Positions 35,930 to 44,335 of a stretch of 64,000 nt of DNA are shown here, piece by piece. Source of the DNA: Rhodothermales bacterium (GTDB taxonomy: Bacteria; Bacteroidota; Rhodothermia; Rhodothermales; VXPQ01); assembly GCA_951812345.1 (NCBI GenBank), contig OX638295.1, positions 1,436,759 through 1,500,758 of the forward strand, given 5' to 3'. The notes under the pieces are model-generated. The model made no database searches and had not been told where the DNA came from. It saw only the letters and a list, made by a program, of their open reading frames with translations. The stretch's first letter is position 1, and each line of letters starts with the position of its first letter. Made by a program: the position numbers and the translations under genes.

Positions 35930-37249
35930 CTATTCCGGTTTTTCCGGTTTCGGGTCGATCCGGTTCAGTCGTTCTATGATGATATCGGGCCGGCACCGCC
36001 CGGGATATCCGTCTACGCGGTAAGCCCCCAGTGCTTCCTCTGCCGGAGGTTTCCGGATAGCATCCAGTTCGCCGGCGGTCTGGCGATAGGCTTCCCGAAA
36101 CGGCGTTCCTTCTTGTACCATGCCGATGGCACGAGCAGTGGCGAACAACTCGGGGGATACGGCCTTGTCGAGGCGCGTTTTGTCAAAGCGCATATCCCGG
36201 ACTACAACGGCCATTGCCCCCGTTATATTCGAAGCCGTGTGTACGGCGCGCAGGACGGCTTCCTTGGTGAGTTGCAGATCCCGATGGTAGCCTGACGGCA
36301 GGTTTGCGGGGAGGGATGCCAGCAGTTGCATTTCGGCAAGCATCCGGTGGTATGATGCCCGTACAAGTTCCGGAACGTCCGGATTCCGTTTTTGAGGCAT
36401 GATGGAACTCCCTGTGCCGTAGGTGTCGGCTGGCTTCAGAAAACCGAACTCTGCTGCGTGATACAGCACAATGTCCGAGGCAAGGCGATTGCATGTCGCC
36501 GCGATTTGCGCGAGGGCATGAACCACATCCAGTTCCAGCTTTCCGCGCGATAACTGTACGGCGGTAACATGCTCCTGGATGTCGTCGAAGCCGAGTCGAT
36601 GGGCAATCTTCTTGCGGGGCAGCGCCAGGCCAGGAATCCCGTACCCCGCGGCTGACCCGAGGGGGGATACATTGATACGCTTCGCTGTTTCCTGTAACCG
36701 TTCAATATCGACCGTGAGCAGTTCAGCAAAGCCCATCGTCCACAAACCTACAGTAGCGGGCATGGCGCGTTGCATGTGCGTATAGCCGGGTATAAGCCAG
36801 TGATCTCCCTCTTCACCCCACCGGCACAGGATGCGAACCATGTCTGCGGTTTGCTGAATTATTCCCCGCAAGGCATCCCGGAGATACAATCGCAGCGCGG
36901 CCAGTACCTGGTCGTTTCGTGAGCGCCCCGTGTGGATTTTCTTGCCGATATCGCCGAGCGCTTCCGTCAGGTGATTCTCGATCACCGTGTGCGAGTCTTC
37001 GTCTTCCGGGCGGACGGAAAGTTCCTGTTCCGTCAGCGCATCCAGTGCTTCGATGATGGCATCGAATTCTTCCTTTACCAGTATCCCGATTTCCGCCAGT
37101 CCCCAGGCGTGGGCACGGGTTGCCCGTATATCGTAGGGCAAAAGGAGCGTATCCCACCGATAGTCCTCTCCAACGGTGAATCGCATCACCTTGTCTTCGA
37201 GTGTTTCGGATGCGTCCGATTTTTTCCAGAGTGGTGGTGGGTGTGTCAT
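35930..37249 (-). CDS. argH: Argininosuccinate lyase
   Basis: Final step of arginine synthesis, cleaving argininosuccinate to arginine and fumarate. 439 residues. Blocks are EDEDSHTVIENHLTEALGDI, KIHTGRSRNDQVLAALRLY, PGYTHMQRAMPATVGLW and the fumarase/ASL signature GSSIMPQKRNPDVPELVRA. It begins a little differently from many ASLs (MTHPPPLWKKSDASETLE) but is otherwise standard. Its ATG overlaps the argE stop by 4 bases. It is the last gene of the minus-strand operon argG-C-D-F'-B-E-H. Confidence 0.96.
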   Translation of the reverse strand: MTHPPPLWKKSDASETLEDKVMRFTVGEDYRWDTLLLPYDIRATRAHAWGLAEIGILVKEEFDAIIEALDALTEQELSVRPEDEDSHTVIENHLTEALGDIGKKIHTGRSRNDQVLAALRLYLRDALRGIIQQTADMVRILCRWGEEGDHWLIPGYTHMQRAMPATVGLWTMGFAELLTVDIERLQETAKRINVSPLGSAAGYGIPGLALPRKKIAHRLGFDDIQEHVTAVQLSRGKLELDVVHALAQIAATCNRLASDIVLYHAAEFGFLKPADTYGTGSSIMPQKRNPDVPELVRASYHRMLAEMQLLASLPANLPSGYHRDLQLTKEAVLRAVHTASNITGAMAVVVRDMRFDKTRLDKAVSPELFATARAIGMVQEGTPFREAYRQTAGELDAIRKPPAEEALGAYRVDGYPGRCRPDIIIERLNRIDPKPEKPE

Positions 37250-38313
37250 GACTCGAAGTAAGCTTCAATGACAGAACGATAGACATCCACGGCGCGCTGC
37301 ACTTCGGCGATCGGGATATGTTCTTCCGGGGTGTGGGACAATTGACTTGATCCCGGTCCGATTTTGACGGTTGGGACATCAGCCAGAAATATCCAGTCTG
37401 ACGCCGTGGGAGACCCGATTGGTTCGACATCGGGAATCGCGCGGAGGCATGCATGGACGATCCGTTCGTCTGCATTCGTTGCGACGGGTACGATTCGCTC
37501 GCTATGCACATGTACCTCCGATTCCAGCGCATCTTGCACGATATCGATCAGTTCCTTGTGTCTATAGACCGGGGTCGACCGGATATCGAGCGTGAACGTA
37601 CACCGGTCCGGCACCACATTGCGGGCCGAACCTCCCGTTATGGTGGTTACGGTGACCGTAGGATACCCCAGAAAAGTATCCTCCCGGTCGAAGACAAGGT
37701 TCATGGCGCGCTCGATATCTTTTGCAGCGCCTGCTATGGCATTTTGTCCGAGATGCGCCCGGGCGGCATGGGCCGTTTTGCCTTGCGCTTCCACGCGCAG
37801 CACCAGCAGGCCTTTTTGAGCGATGCACGGAACGAGGTTGGTGGGTTCGCCTACGAGAGCCGCCGTCAAGTCCGGCAGATGCGGGCGCAGGGTCTGTAGT
37901 CCATTGTAGTCCCCGCCCGTTTCTTCGCAGGCGGTCAGCGCCACGATGATTCGCCCGGAAGGCTGGAAACCATCGGCGGTCAGGGAAAGGAGCGCAGTGG
38001 TCATGGCGGCGGCGGACGCCTTCGCATCCACGCTGCCGCGCCCGTACAAGCGGCCTTCCGATTCGACCGCGTCGAATGCGCCGTGCGGATGATGCTCCGA
38101 CGGAGGCACCGTATCGAGGTGGGTATTCAGCAACAATACATCGTCTCCTTCTCCGAATCCGAAGAACACGTTATTATCGATGCGGTCCGTTTCTATCCCG
38201 TGCTGTACAACATACTCCTCCATGAACCCGGCGGCGTTTTTTTCTTCGCCGCTGAGGGAAGGGATGCGCACGAGTTCCTTCAAAAGCGCTATGACGTCTT
38301 TACGAGGCTGCAT
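37246..38313 (-). CDS. argE: M20-family N-acyl-ornithine/citrulline deacylase
   Basis: Zinc-dependent M20 hydrolase that should remove the N-acyl group in the arginine pathway; because the pathway here carbamoylates an acylated ornithine, the likely substrate is N-acyl-citrulline. About 355 residues from the ATG at 38313. Zinc and catalytic motifs are LLNTHLDTVPPSEHHPHGAF (His and Asp), YGRGSVDAKASAAAM, ALTACEETGGDYNG (catalytic Glu) and a late ADVPTVKIGPGSSQLSHTPE with the final His. Dimerisation-domain block KTAHAARAHLGQNAI. The longer open frame overlapping argB is not needed. Gene order argB-argE-argH supports this over a generic peptidase. Confidence 0.88.
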   Translation of the reverse strand: MQPRKDVIALLKELVRIPSLSGEEKNAAGFMEEYVVQHGIETDRIDNNVFFGFGEGDDVLLLNTHLDTVPPSEHHPHGAFDAVESEGRLYGRGSVDAKASAAAMTTALLSLTADGFQPSGRIIVALTACEETGGDYNGLQTLRPHLPDLTAALVGEPTNLVPCIAQKGLLVLRVEAQGKTAHAARAHLGQNAIAGAAKDIERAMNLVFDREDTFLGYPTVTVTTITGGSARNVVPDRCTFTLDIRSTPVYRHKELIDIVQDALESEVHVHSERIVPVATNADERIVHACLRAIPDVEPIGSPTASDWIFLADVPTVKIGPGSSQLSHTPEEHIPIAEVQRAVDVYRSVIEAYFES

Positions 38314-38338
38314 TATGAGGGGCGCGAGATTGAAAGCG

Positions 38339-39121
38339 TCAATGCATAATACGAGTACCCGTCGAGGGGTCCGGGATACCTTCCGGGGACACGATGAATA
38401 CGTTCGGGATGCCGGCATTGAGCGCAGCGAAGCCGACGTTGATTTTTACGCGCATTCCATCCGTGATCCACCCTTCCTGCACGCCGCGGGAGCATAGTTC
38501 AGCGTTGAAAGAGGACAAATGTGAATTCGGATCGGCAGTGTTCCTGCGAATGCCGCCGATCTCCGTAACGAGCAGATATTCTTCTGCCTGTAAGGCCTTC
38601 GCAAGGGCGCAGGAGACCGTATCGGCGTTCACATTGTACAGTTGCCCCGTATGGTCAATGCCAAGCGGGGCGATTACCGGGACATACCCCTGATCAAGCA
38701 GGATATCGAGGAGCTCCGTGTCGACAGATGCAATATCCCCGACCCATCCGAAGTCAATCGTTTCCCCATCGACATTCCAGGGTGGCCGTTTTGTAACGTA
38801 CACAAGTGGGCCGTCGGCGCCGGACAATCCAACAGCCTTGACACTATGCTTGACTGCGCCAGCCACAAGACGCCCATTCAGTTCGCCGCGAAGGGTCCAT
38901 TGCACGATTTCCAGATCGGTGTCGGTGGTGATGCGGCGCCCATGCACCATACGTGGAGTATGGCCAAGCTGTCCGGCAATCTTGGTGGCTCGGATTCCAC
39001 CGCCGTGTACGACGACGACCCGTCCGGTTTTCGCCAACCGGGCCACGGAGGCCCAAAGCGTATCAAGGGGCTCGTTGCGCATGACGGATGCGCCCCCCAT
39101 CTTGATGACGGTCGTTTTCAT
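38339..39121 (-). CDS. argB: N-acylglutamate kinase (ArgB)
   Basis: Phosphorylates N-acyl-glutamate. 260 residues. Amino-acid-kinase fold with TVIKMGGASVMRNEPLDTLW, VVVVHGGGIRATKIAGQLGH, the segment AVGLSGADGPLVYVTKRPPW, YVPVIAPLGIDHTGQLYNVN and ADTVSCALAKALQAEEYLLV. The usual family member acts on N-acetyl-L-glutamate; in Bacteroides fragilis the homologue acts on N-succinyl-glutamate, which may apply here given the neighbouring carbamoyltransferase. Its first base coincides with the last base of argF'. Confidence 0.93.
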   Translation of the reverse strand: MKTTVIKMGGASVMRNEPLDTLWASVARLAKTGRVVVVHGGGIRATKIAGQLGHTPRMVHGRRITTDTDLEIVQWTLRGELNGRLVAGAVKHSVKAVGLSGADGPLVYVTKRPPWNVDGETIDFGWVGDIASVDTELLDILLDQGYVPVIAPLGIDHTGQLYNVNADTVSCALAKALQAEEYLLVTEIGGIRRNTADPNSHLSSFNAELCSRGVQEGWITDGMRVKINVGFAALNAGIPNVFIVSPEGIPDPSTGTRIMH

Positions 39122-40113
39122 CAGAGCCCCCAGACATACTCAAGAATCGCTTTCTGTGCATACAACCGGAATTCGGCCTGTTCGAGGTGAATGGCCCCCG
39201 GTCCGTCCAGTACATCGTCTTCGACAACCACATTGCGGCGTACAGGCAAACAATGCATGAAGCGCGCCTCTCGCGTTTTCTGCATCCATTTCGTGGTAAT
39301 GCACCAATCCCGCAAGCTTTCCCGCCGCGCCGCTTCATGCTCCGGGTCGGAATAGACGAGCGGTCCGCTCCATGCCTTGGCGTACACGATATCCGCTCCG
39401 TCGAAAGCTTGTTCGCGATTATCCGTTTCCTCGACTTGTGCACCGTAGGACCGGGCCATTTCCATGATTCCGTAATCGAGCGCATACTCGTCAGGTCGCA
39501 CCACCGTTACGTGCATCCCCGACCGGGCAGCCATCAGCACGGCGGAATTGGGCACGGCCATGGGGAGCGCCCTGGGGTGATACGCCCATGCCAGTACAAA
39601 CTTCTTGCCGCGCGGATCGCCCAGTTGCCGACGGATGACCGCGGCGTCGGCCAGCGCCTGACATGGATGATAAAAGGCGGATTCGAGATTGACGACCGGT
39701 ACGGACGAAGCCGAGGCGATCGTGCGGATCAGCCGTTCCTCCCGGTCCTTGTTGAAACTTTTGAGGGAGGCGAAAACCCGTACGCCGAGGGCGTCGTAGT
39801 ACCTCGAAAGCACGCCGATGGCTTCCCGGATATGCTCTGCCTCCTGACCATCCATGACGGCGCCCTGCTCGAAGGCGAAACGCCATGTTTCCTGCCCGGG
39901 GGTGAGCATGGTTGAGTAGGCTCCGAGTTGCGCTGCCGCCAGTTCCATGGAGGTCCTGGTGCGCAGCGAAGGGTTGAAAAACATGAGCGCAATACTACGC
40001 CCCCTGGCGGCATCCGTCCACGTTCCGCCATTTTCGTAATAGTACAAGGCCCGCTCCACAGCCGCATTCCATATCACGCGGCTGAGCGATTGCCAGTCGA
40101 TCAGGTGTCTCAT
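39121..40113 (-). CDS. argF': N-acyl-ornithine carbamoyltransferase, predicted N-succinylornithine type
   Basis: Carbamoylates the delta-amino group of an N-acylated ornithine. 330 residues from the ATG at 40113. Carbamoyl-phosphate motif FFNPSLRTRTSMELAA. Then AVMDGQEAEHIREAIGVLSR, CQALADAAVI, WAYHPRALPMAVPNSAVLMA, YAKAWSGPLV, MHCLPVRRNVVVEDD and the ending EFRLYAQKAILEYV. These identify the acetyl/succinyl-ornithine subfamily rather than classical OTCase. Residue 92, Glu in the Xanthomonas acetyl-ornithine enzyme and Pro in the B. fragilis succinyl enzyme, is Ala here, and Ala is reported to give succinyl specificity. The start overlaps the argD stop by 4 bases. Confidence 0.92.
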   Translation of the reverse strand: MRHLIDWQSLSRVIWNAAVERALYYYENGGTWTDAARGRSIALMFFNPSLRTRTSMELAAAQLGAYSTMLTPGQETWRFAFEQGAVMDGQEAEHIREAIGVLSRYYDALGVRVFASLKSFNKDREERLIRTIASASSVPVVNLESAFYHPCQALADAAVIRRQLGDPRGKKFVLAWAYHPRALPMAVPNSAVLMAARSGMHVTVVRPDEYALDYGIMEMARSYGAQVEETDNREQAFDGADIVYAKAWSGPLVYSDPEHEAARRESLRDWCITTKWMQKTREARFMHCLPVRRNVVVEDDVLDGPGAIHLEQAEFRLYAQKAILEYVWGL

Positions 40114-41300
40114 GTATCGATCTCTACGGTTTGACGGATGTTCAGTGCGGACGAAAGCGCCTCGCAAAACCCATCCAGTGCTTCGAAAGGGGTGTTAATC
40201 GGGGGCATGAGCCGGATCACGTTCGGATCGTCTGCTCCGCCTGTAAGAATGCCCTGTTCAAACAGCGCCGCCCGGACCGGAGAGGCAGGGCGATCAAGCA
40301 CGATGCCGATGAGCCCGCCTCGCCCGCGTACACTACAGCCGAGCGGTTCCAGGCCACTGCGTATGTGTTCGAACAGGTTTGATGCTCGTGGCATGAGATT
40401 CTCTTCGACCAGCGTCTGTAGCGTAGCCTCCACAGCGGCCATGGCTATCATCCCACCCCCGAAGGTTGTTCCCTGATCACCGGGCTTCACGGTGGATGCG
40501 ATCTCATCGGACAGGAGTACAGCGCCCACCGGCACACCTCCTCCAAGGCTTTTCGCCAGCGAAATGCAATCCGGGCGTACCCCGTACTGCGTACTAATGG
40601 AAAATGTACCCGTGCGCCCTACCCCTGTCTGTACTTCGTCAAAGAGTAGCAGTGCACCATACCGGTCGCACAGATCCCGCAATGTGCGGTAATATGTTGC
40701 CGGCGCCTCGACCATACCCGCCATGCTCTGGATAGGTTCGAGGAGCACAGCTGCAATATCGCCATGCGCCTCAAAAGCCTCCTCGACCGCAGCGGCATCG
40801 CCGAATGGGACGAATGTGGTTGCCGGAAGCACGTCCCGGTACGGCGCCCGGTACGCATCTTTCCATGTTGTAGCGAGGCAGCCGAGAGTGCGTCCGTGAA
40901 AGCCGCCCTCCATGGCAACGATACGCGGCCCCCTGGTATGCTTGCGCGCCAGTTTGAGTGCTGTTTCGTTTGCCTCGGCTCCCGAATTGCAAAAGAACAC
41001 GTGTTGGAGGCCTTCCGGGGCGAGTGTCCCGAGGCGCTCAAGCGCACGGGCCCGCGTATCGTTGTAGACGGTATTGGAATAAAACAGGAGTTGTTCAGCC
41101 TGCGCCCGGATGGCCTCCACAACCCGGGTTGGACTATGTCCCAGGAGCGCCACACAGTGCCCCCCGTACAGGTCCAGATATTTTCGCCCGTCGATATCCC
41201 ACACGTAGCTGCCTTTGCCCCGGCTGAGCGCAATGGGCATGCGGGCGTAGGTGGGGATCTGGTAGAGGTTTTCGAGTGCGATAGCTTCCTGCGTAGTCAT
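40110..41300 (-). CDS. argD: N-acyl-ornithine aminotransferase
   Basis: PLP-dependent class III aminotransferase converting N-acyl-glutamate semialdehyde to N-acyl-ornithine. About 396 residues from the ATG at 41300; an ATG at 41333 overlapping the argC stop by 7 bases is also possible. Motifs are YVWDIDGRKYLDLYGGHCVA, FCNSGAEANETALKLAR, FHGRTLGCLATTW, LLFDEVQTGVGRTGTF, and the PLP lysine in CISLAKSLGGGVPVGAVL. It is immediately followed by argF' with a 4-base overlap. Nothing looks missing. Confidence 0.95.
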   Translation of the reverse strand: MTTQEAIALENLYQIPTYARMPIALSRGKGSYVWDIDGRKYLDLYGGHCVALLGHSPTRVVEAIRAQAEQLLFYSNTVYNDTRARALERLGTLAPEGLQHVFFCNSGAEANETALKLARKHTRGPRIVAMEGGFHGRTLGCLATTWKDAYRAPYRDVLPATTFVPFGDAAAVEEAFEAHGDIAAVLLEPIQSMAGMVEAPATYYRTLRDLCDRYGALLLFDEVQTGVGRTGTFSISTQYGVRPDCISLAKSLGGGVPVGAVLLSDEIASTVKPGDQGTTFGGGMIAMAAVEATLQTLVEENLMPRASNLFEHIRSGLEPLGCSVRGRGGLIGIVLDRPASPVRAALFEQGILTGGADDPNVIRLMPPINTPFEALDGFCEALSSALNIRQTVEIDT

Positions 41301-41326
41301 GGTATATAGAGGTATATAGCGCGCGT

Positions 41327-42349
41327 TTACCATTGCGCCTTCGAGGCGGGAAGAAGACCGGTCGTTTCAGGCAAGCCGAGAAGAAGATTGAGATTCTGGA
41401 TGGCTTGTCCGGCAGCTCCCTTGATCAGGTTGTCCTCTGCAAAGCCGACCAACAGGCGCCCGTCCCGAACGATCCATCCGATGTCGCAGAAAGGCGAGTG
41501 CGCCGCAAACCGGAGTTCCGGGAGCTCATCCGCATAGAGCCGCACGAACGGGCAGTCCGCATAGGCTTCCGCATACCATTGTTCCACATCGGAGGCAGCG
41601 GCGCCTGCAGGAAGCGGAATATCCGCTACGCCCCAGATGCCCCGTGTCCAGGGGCCGGAAACGGGTACGAAACGGATATCCGCATTTGGCCCCAACACCT
41701 GTTTTATTTCGGGGAGGTGCTGGTGATTCAGCGCCTTGTACGCCCGCGCGTTGCCGTCCCGGGTCGGGAAGTGCGTGGTCGTTTTGGGGCGCGCTCCCGA
41801 GCCCGAAGCGCCTGTCCAGGCTGTCACAAAGGCATCTACCGTTTCCATATGCTGCGTAACCGGCCACAACGCCAGGCTGAGGGCCGTCGCAAAACAACCC
41901 GGATTCGCAATACGCTTTGTCCCCGGGGGGTACGGCGCGCAAATTTCCGGCAGGCCATATACGAATGACGGGAGCAGATCGGGCGCCGGATGCGCGAAAT
42001 CGAACCATTGTTCGTACAGGGAGGCGCTCCCAAGCCGAAAATCGGCGCTCAGGTCGATCAGTATCCCATCGAACCCATTATCGAATAACTTCGCTGCGAG
42101 GCCGGCGCTTTTGCCGTGTTCGGCAGCTATGAAGATGATGTCTGTCTCAGCGGGGTCGAACTCGTCCGGATCGCTGAAGACCAGGTCCAGTTGTCCGCGC
42201 AGGTGCGGGTGCGCGCGCCACACCGGTTTCCCGGTATATGCTCGACTGGTAACGGTGTTGAGTCGAGCCTTCGGGTGCGCAAGAAGGAGGCGGATTAATT
42301 CGCCGCCCGTGTATCCTGCACCATGTAGCAGGGCTATCCGGTTATTCAT
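41327..42349 (-). CDS. argC: N-acyl-gamma-glutamyl-phosphate reductase
   Basis: NADPH-dependent reduction of N-acyl-glutamyl phosphate to the semialdehyde. 340 residues. NADP loop IALLHGAGYTGGELIRLLLA. The catalytic Cys lies in KRIANPGCFATALSLALWP. Further blocks are VTAWTGASGSGARPKTTTHF, ALNHQHLPEIKQVLG, FVPVSGPWTRGIWG and the C-terminal EDNLIKGAAGQAIQNLNLLL. The 71-bp gap to argG upstream contains truncated repeat copy D, so this junction in the operon has been modified. Confidence 0.96.
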   Translation of the reverse strand: MNNRIALLHGAGYTGGELIRLLLAHPKARLNTVTSRAYTGKPVWRAHPHLRGQLDLVFSDPDEFDPAETDIIFIAAEHGKSAGLAAKLFDNGFDGILIDLSADFRLGSASLYEQWFDFAHPAPDLLPSFVYGLPEICAPYPPGTKRIANPGCFATALSLALWPVTQHMETVDAFVTAWTGASGSGARPKTTTHFPTRDGNARAYKALNHQHLPEIKQVLGPNADIRFVPVSGPWTRGIWGVADIPLPAGAAASDVEQWYAEAYADCPFVRLYADELPELRFAAHSPFCDIGWIVRDGRLLVGFAEDNLIKGAAGQAIQNLNLLLGLPETTGLLPASKAQW

Positions 42350-42350
42350 G

Positions 42351-42415
42351 AGATACTCTGATTAAGTCCGCGAAGCTCAGAGAAGTGCGCTGGCAAGGAA
42401 TGACGAAGCAGTGCG
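42351..42415 (+). repeat. Dispersed repeat, copy D (truncated), inside the arg operon
   Basis: About 65 bp between the argC start and the argG stop. It shares GATACTCTGATTAAGTCC, then GCGAAGCTCAGAGAAGTGCGC and GGCAAGGAATGACGAAGCAG, here with copies B and C. The right half and closing inverted end are absent. It occupies nearly the whole argG-argC intergenic space. Confidence 0.65.
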
Positions 42416-42420
42416 GATGT

Positions 42421-43644
42421 TCAGGCGGGCGATTCCCGGGGCGCGTTTTCCGCATTGCGGCGTGCCCTGTGCGCCAATAGAGCCTGCACGCCGTAAATCT
42501 GCGTAAATCCTTCGGCGTCTCGTCCATCCCATAACGCATTGGTTTCCCCGTACACAGCTACGCGGGGGTCGAACATCGAATAAGGACTTTCGCAACCCGG
42601 CACCTCGACATGTCCCTGACGTGCTTTTACCCGCACGGTGCCGGTGACGGCAGTCTGCGACGAATCGATGAGGGCCTCAATATCCCGCATTACCGGGTCG
42701 AAATACTGTCCTTCGTGCAGCATCTGTCCATAGTAATCCGCCAGATGATCTTTCTGAAAGCGTTGCCGGTTCGTCAACACGATCTTTTCCAGTTCGCGAT
42801 GCGCAGTAAGCAGGATTGCCGGAGCCGGCGCCTCGAAGGCTACCCGTCCTTTTACGCCAAGAATCGTATCGCCCACGTGCATGCCTCTCCCAACGCCGTG
42901 TGCAGCTCCCTCGGTATTGAGCGTTTCAATAAGCGTAACCGGATCGAGAAGCGATCCGTTGACAGAAACGGGAAGACCCTTCTCGAAGCCAATCGCCCAT
43001 TCCTGCCCTGCGTCGGGCGCGTTGGCGGGCGCTACCGTATCTACCCATCCCTCTTCAGGGAGCGGGTTGGCGGAGGCGAGCGTATCCCCTCCGCCGATCG
43101 TGGTGCCCCAGAGACCCCGGTTGATGGACCAAACCGTGGTTTTGCGAGGTACGTCGAAGCCGCGTTCCTGCAAAAAGGCTGTTGTTTGCTCACGACTCAG
43201 CCCCAGTGAGCGGATCGGAGTCAGAATGTCCATATCGTCCGCCAGCAGGCGCACGGCGACATCGAAGCGAACCTGATCGTTCCCGGCGCCGGTCGACCCG
43301 TGGGCGATAGCCCGCGCCCCGGTTTCCTGCGCTGCATGCACCACCATGCGAGCCTGCGTGACCCGTTCCGGTCCGACGCACAACGGGTATACGCCGCCGC
43401 GCAGGACATTCCCTTTGATCAGGTAGCTCAGGTGGTCGTCAAAGAGGGCTTTCCGTGCATCCACGAGGATGTGCCGGGCCGCGCCGAGCGCCCGTGCCCG
43501 CGCCTCAACAACTTGTGCCTCCTTTTCCGAAAGGCCTCCTGTGTTGACGGTAACCGTATATACCGGCTCGCCGCAGGTTTCGGCGAGATACGGTACGCAA
43601 AAAGACGTATCGAGGCCGCCACTAAAAGCAAGTACTATAGCCAT
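42421..43644 (-). CDS. argG: Argininosuccinate synthase
   Basis: Joins citrulline and aspartate with ATP to form argininosuccinate. 407 residues. The N-type ATP pyrophosphatase P-loop is IVLAFSGGLDTSFCVPYL. Then RARALGAARHILVDARKALF, the segment ARAIAHGSTGAGNDQVRFDV (characteristic STGKGNDQ-like loop, here STGAGNDQ) and TVWSINRGLWGTTI. First gene of the minus-strand operon argG-C-D-F'-B-E-H. Its upstream region holds a candidate leader peptide and terminator, suggesting control by attenuation. Confidence 0.95.
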   Translation of the reverse strand: MAIVLAFSGGLDTSFCVPYLAETCGEPVYTVTVNTGGLSEKEAQVVEARARALGAARHILVDARKALFDDHLSYLIKGNVLRGGVYPLCVGPERVTQARMVVHAAQETGARAIAHGSTGAGNDQVRFDVAVRLLADDMDILTPIRSLGLSREQTTAFLQERGFDVPRKTTVWSINRGLWGTTIGGGDTLASANPLPEEGWVDTVAPANAPDAGQEWAIGFEKGLPVSVNGSLLDPVTLIETLNTEGAAHGVGRGMHVGDTILGVKGRVAFEAPAPAILLTAHRELEKIVLTNRQRFQKDHLADYYGQMLHEGQYFDPVMRDIEALIDSSQTAVTGTVRVKARQGHVEVPGCESPYSMFDPRVAVYGETNALWDGRDAEGFTQIYGVQALLAHRARRNAENAPRESPA

Positions 43645-43707
43645 CGTTATCGTGTAAGGAAAGATAAAAAGGCTGTGTGGTTGGACAACGATGGGCCCGC
43701 GCGGTAT

Positions 43708-43739
43708 AAAAAAAGCGCTGACCCGAGTGAATCAGCGCT
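43708..43739 (-). terminator. Intrinsic terminator / candidate attenuator upstream of argG
   Basis: On the minus strand AGCGCTGA, a 10-base loop and TCAGCGCT form a perfect 8-bp stem, followed immediately by a run of seven T. It lies about 65 bases upstream of the argG start in the same orientation, with no recognisable gene ending just before it. That position fits an attenuator in the arg leader better than the terminator of a separate gene. An antiterminator pairing was not worked out. Confidence 0.6.
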
Positions 43740-43872
43740 ATGCAGGTAATTTAGCCAGGGTTAATCCCCGCCGGGCATCATAGGGAAGCGCTTCTCCACG
43801 CAAAAAGAAAGCATCCTCGTCGCAGGCGCGACGGGAATGCAACAAAACGACGACTATGTGTGCAGGATGCAT
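43738..43872 (-). CDS. Putative leader peptide of the arg operon
   Basis: A 44-codon frame beginning MHPAHIVVVLLHSRRACDED and ending with its stop codon (TAG) on the first bases of the terminator stem. It includes Arg-Arg twice (HSRRA and YDARRG) plus one further Arg. The overlap of its stop with the hairpin and its orientation toward argG suggest a translated leader. However, arginine codons are not strongly clustered, and no ribosome-binding site is clear. It could equally be a chance frame. Confidence 0.3.
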   Translation of the reverse strand: MHPAHIVVVLLHSRRACDEDAFFLRGEALPYDARRGLTLAKLPA

Positions 43873-43953
43873 GCATGGAGCCGGTGAGGCGCTGCGGTCA
43901 TTAAATCGTGCAGGTACATAATAACTTCCGCTTCTACACCTGTCAAGGGGCAA

Positions 43954-44335
43954 GGTTTCCGGAACGGGTTTTCTCTACCGGCCTTCAGGGCATGCTCTGG
44001 AAAAGTGCATTGCCTTCTACTGCGAGAAGGTCCCTCTGCAAGGTGTAATAAATAGCTCTATCTCAGTCGGGTACAGCCGCTGCCTCCGGCTGTCCCGGAA
44101 GATTTTGACATACGTCCGCCCGGCAAGAAAGCTGTTGAGGATATGTGGGTGGGGATCCTTGCACAGAGCATCTCTGCGCAGTACGGCTATCTTCTCGCTC
44201 TTCCGCCAGATCGGGCCAAAGAGCGGATTGAGAAGATGGCTGCTCGCGCTCGACGATCTGTCGAGCCGCTATGGGTAGCTGTGACCTCTCAGTAGGTTGT
44301 TCGTTTGATCCTGCTGCCCGAATTTATCAGGGACA
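43954..44335. other. Intergenic stretch with a decayed reading frame
   Basis: No complete gene is visible between the argG leader and the IS481 transposase. On the plus strand a frame without a start codon runs from about 44056 to the TAG at 44293-44295. It includes VQPLPPAVPEDFDIRPPGKK and AQSISAQYGYLLALPPDRAK and looks protein-like, possibly the tail of a lost gene. I could not assign it to a family. Confidence 0.35.

Noticed and set aside
39121-40113. Classical ornithine carbamoyltransferase
   Set aside because: The motifs VMDG...EHI, WAYHPRALPMAVPNS and HCLPVRRNV belong to the N-acyl-ornithine subfamily.
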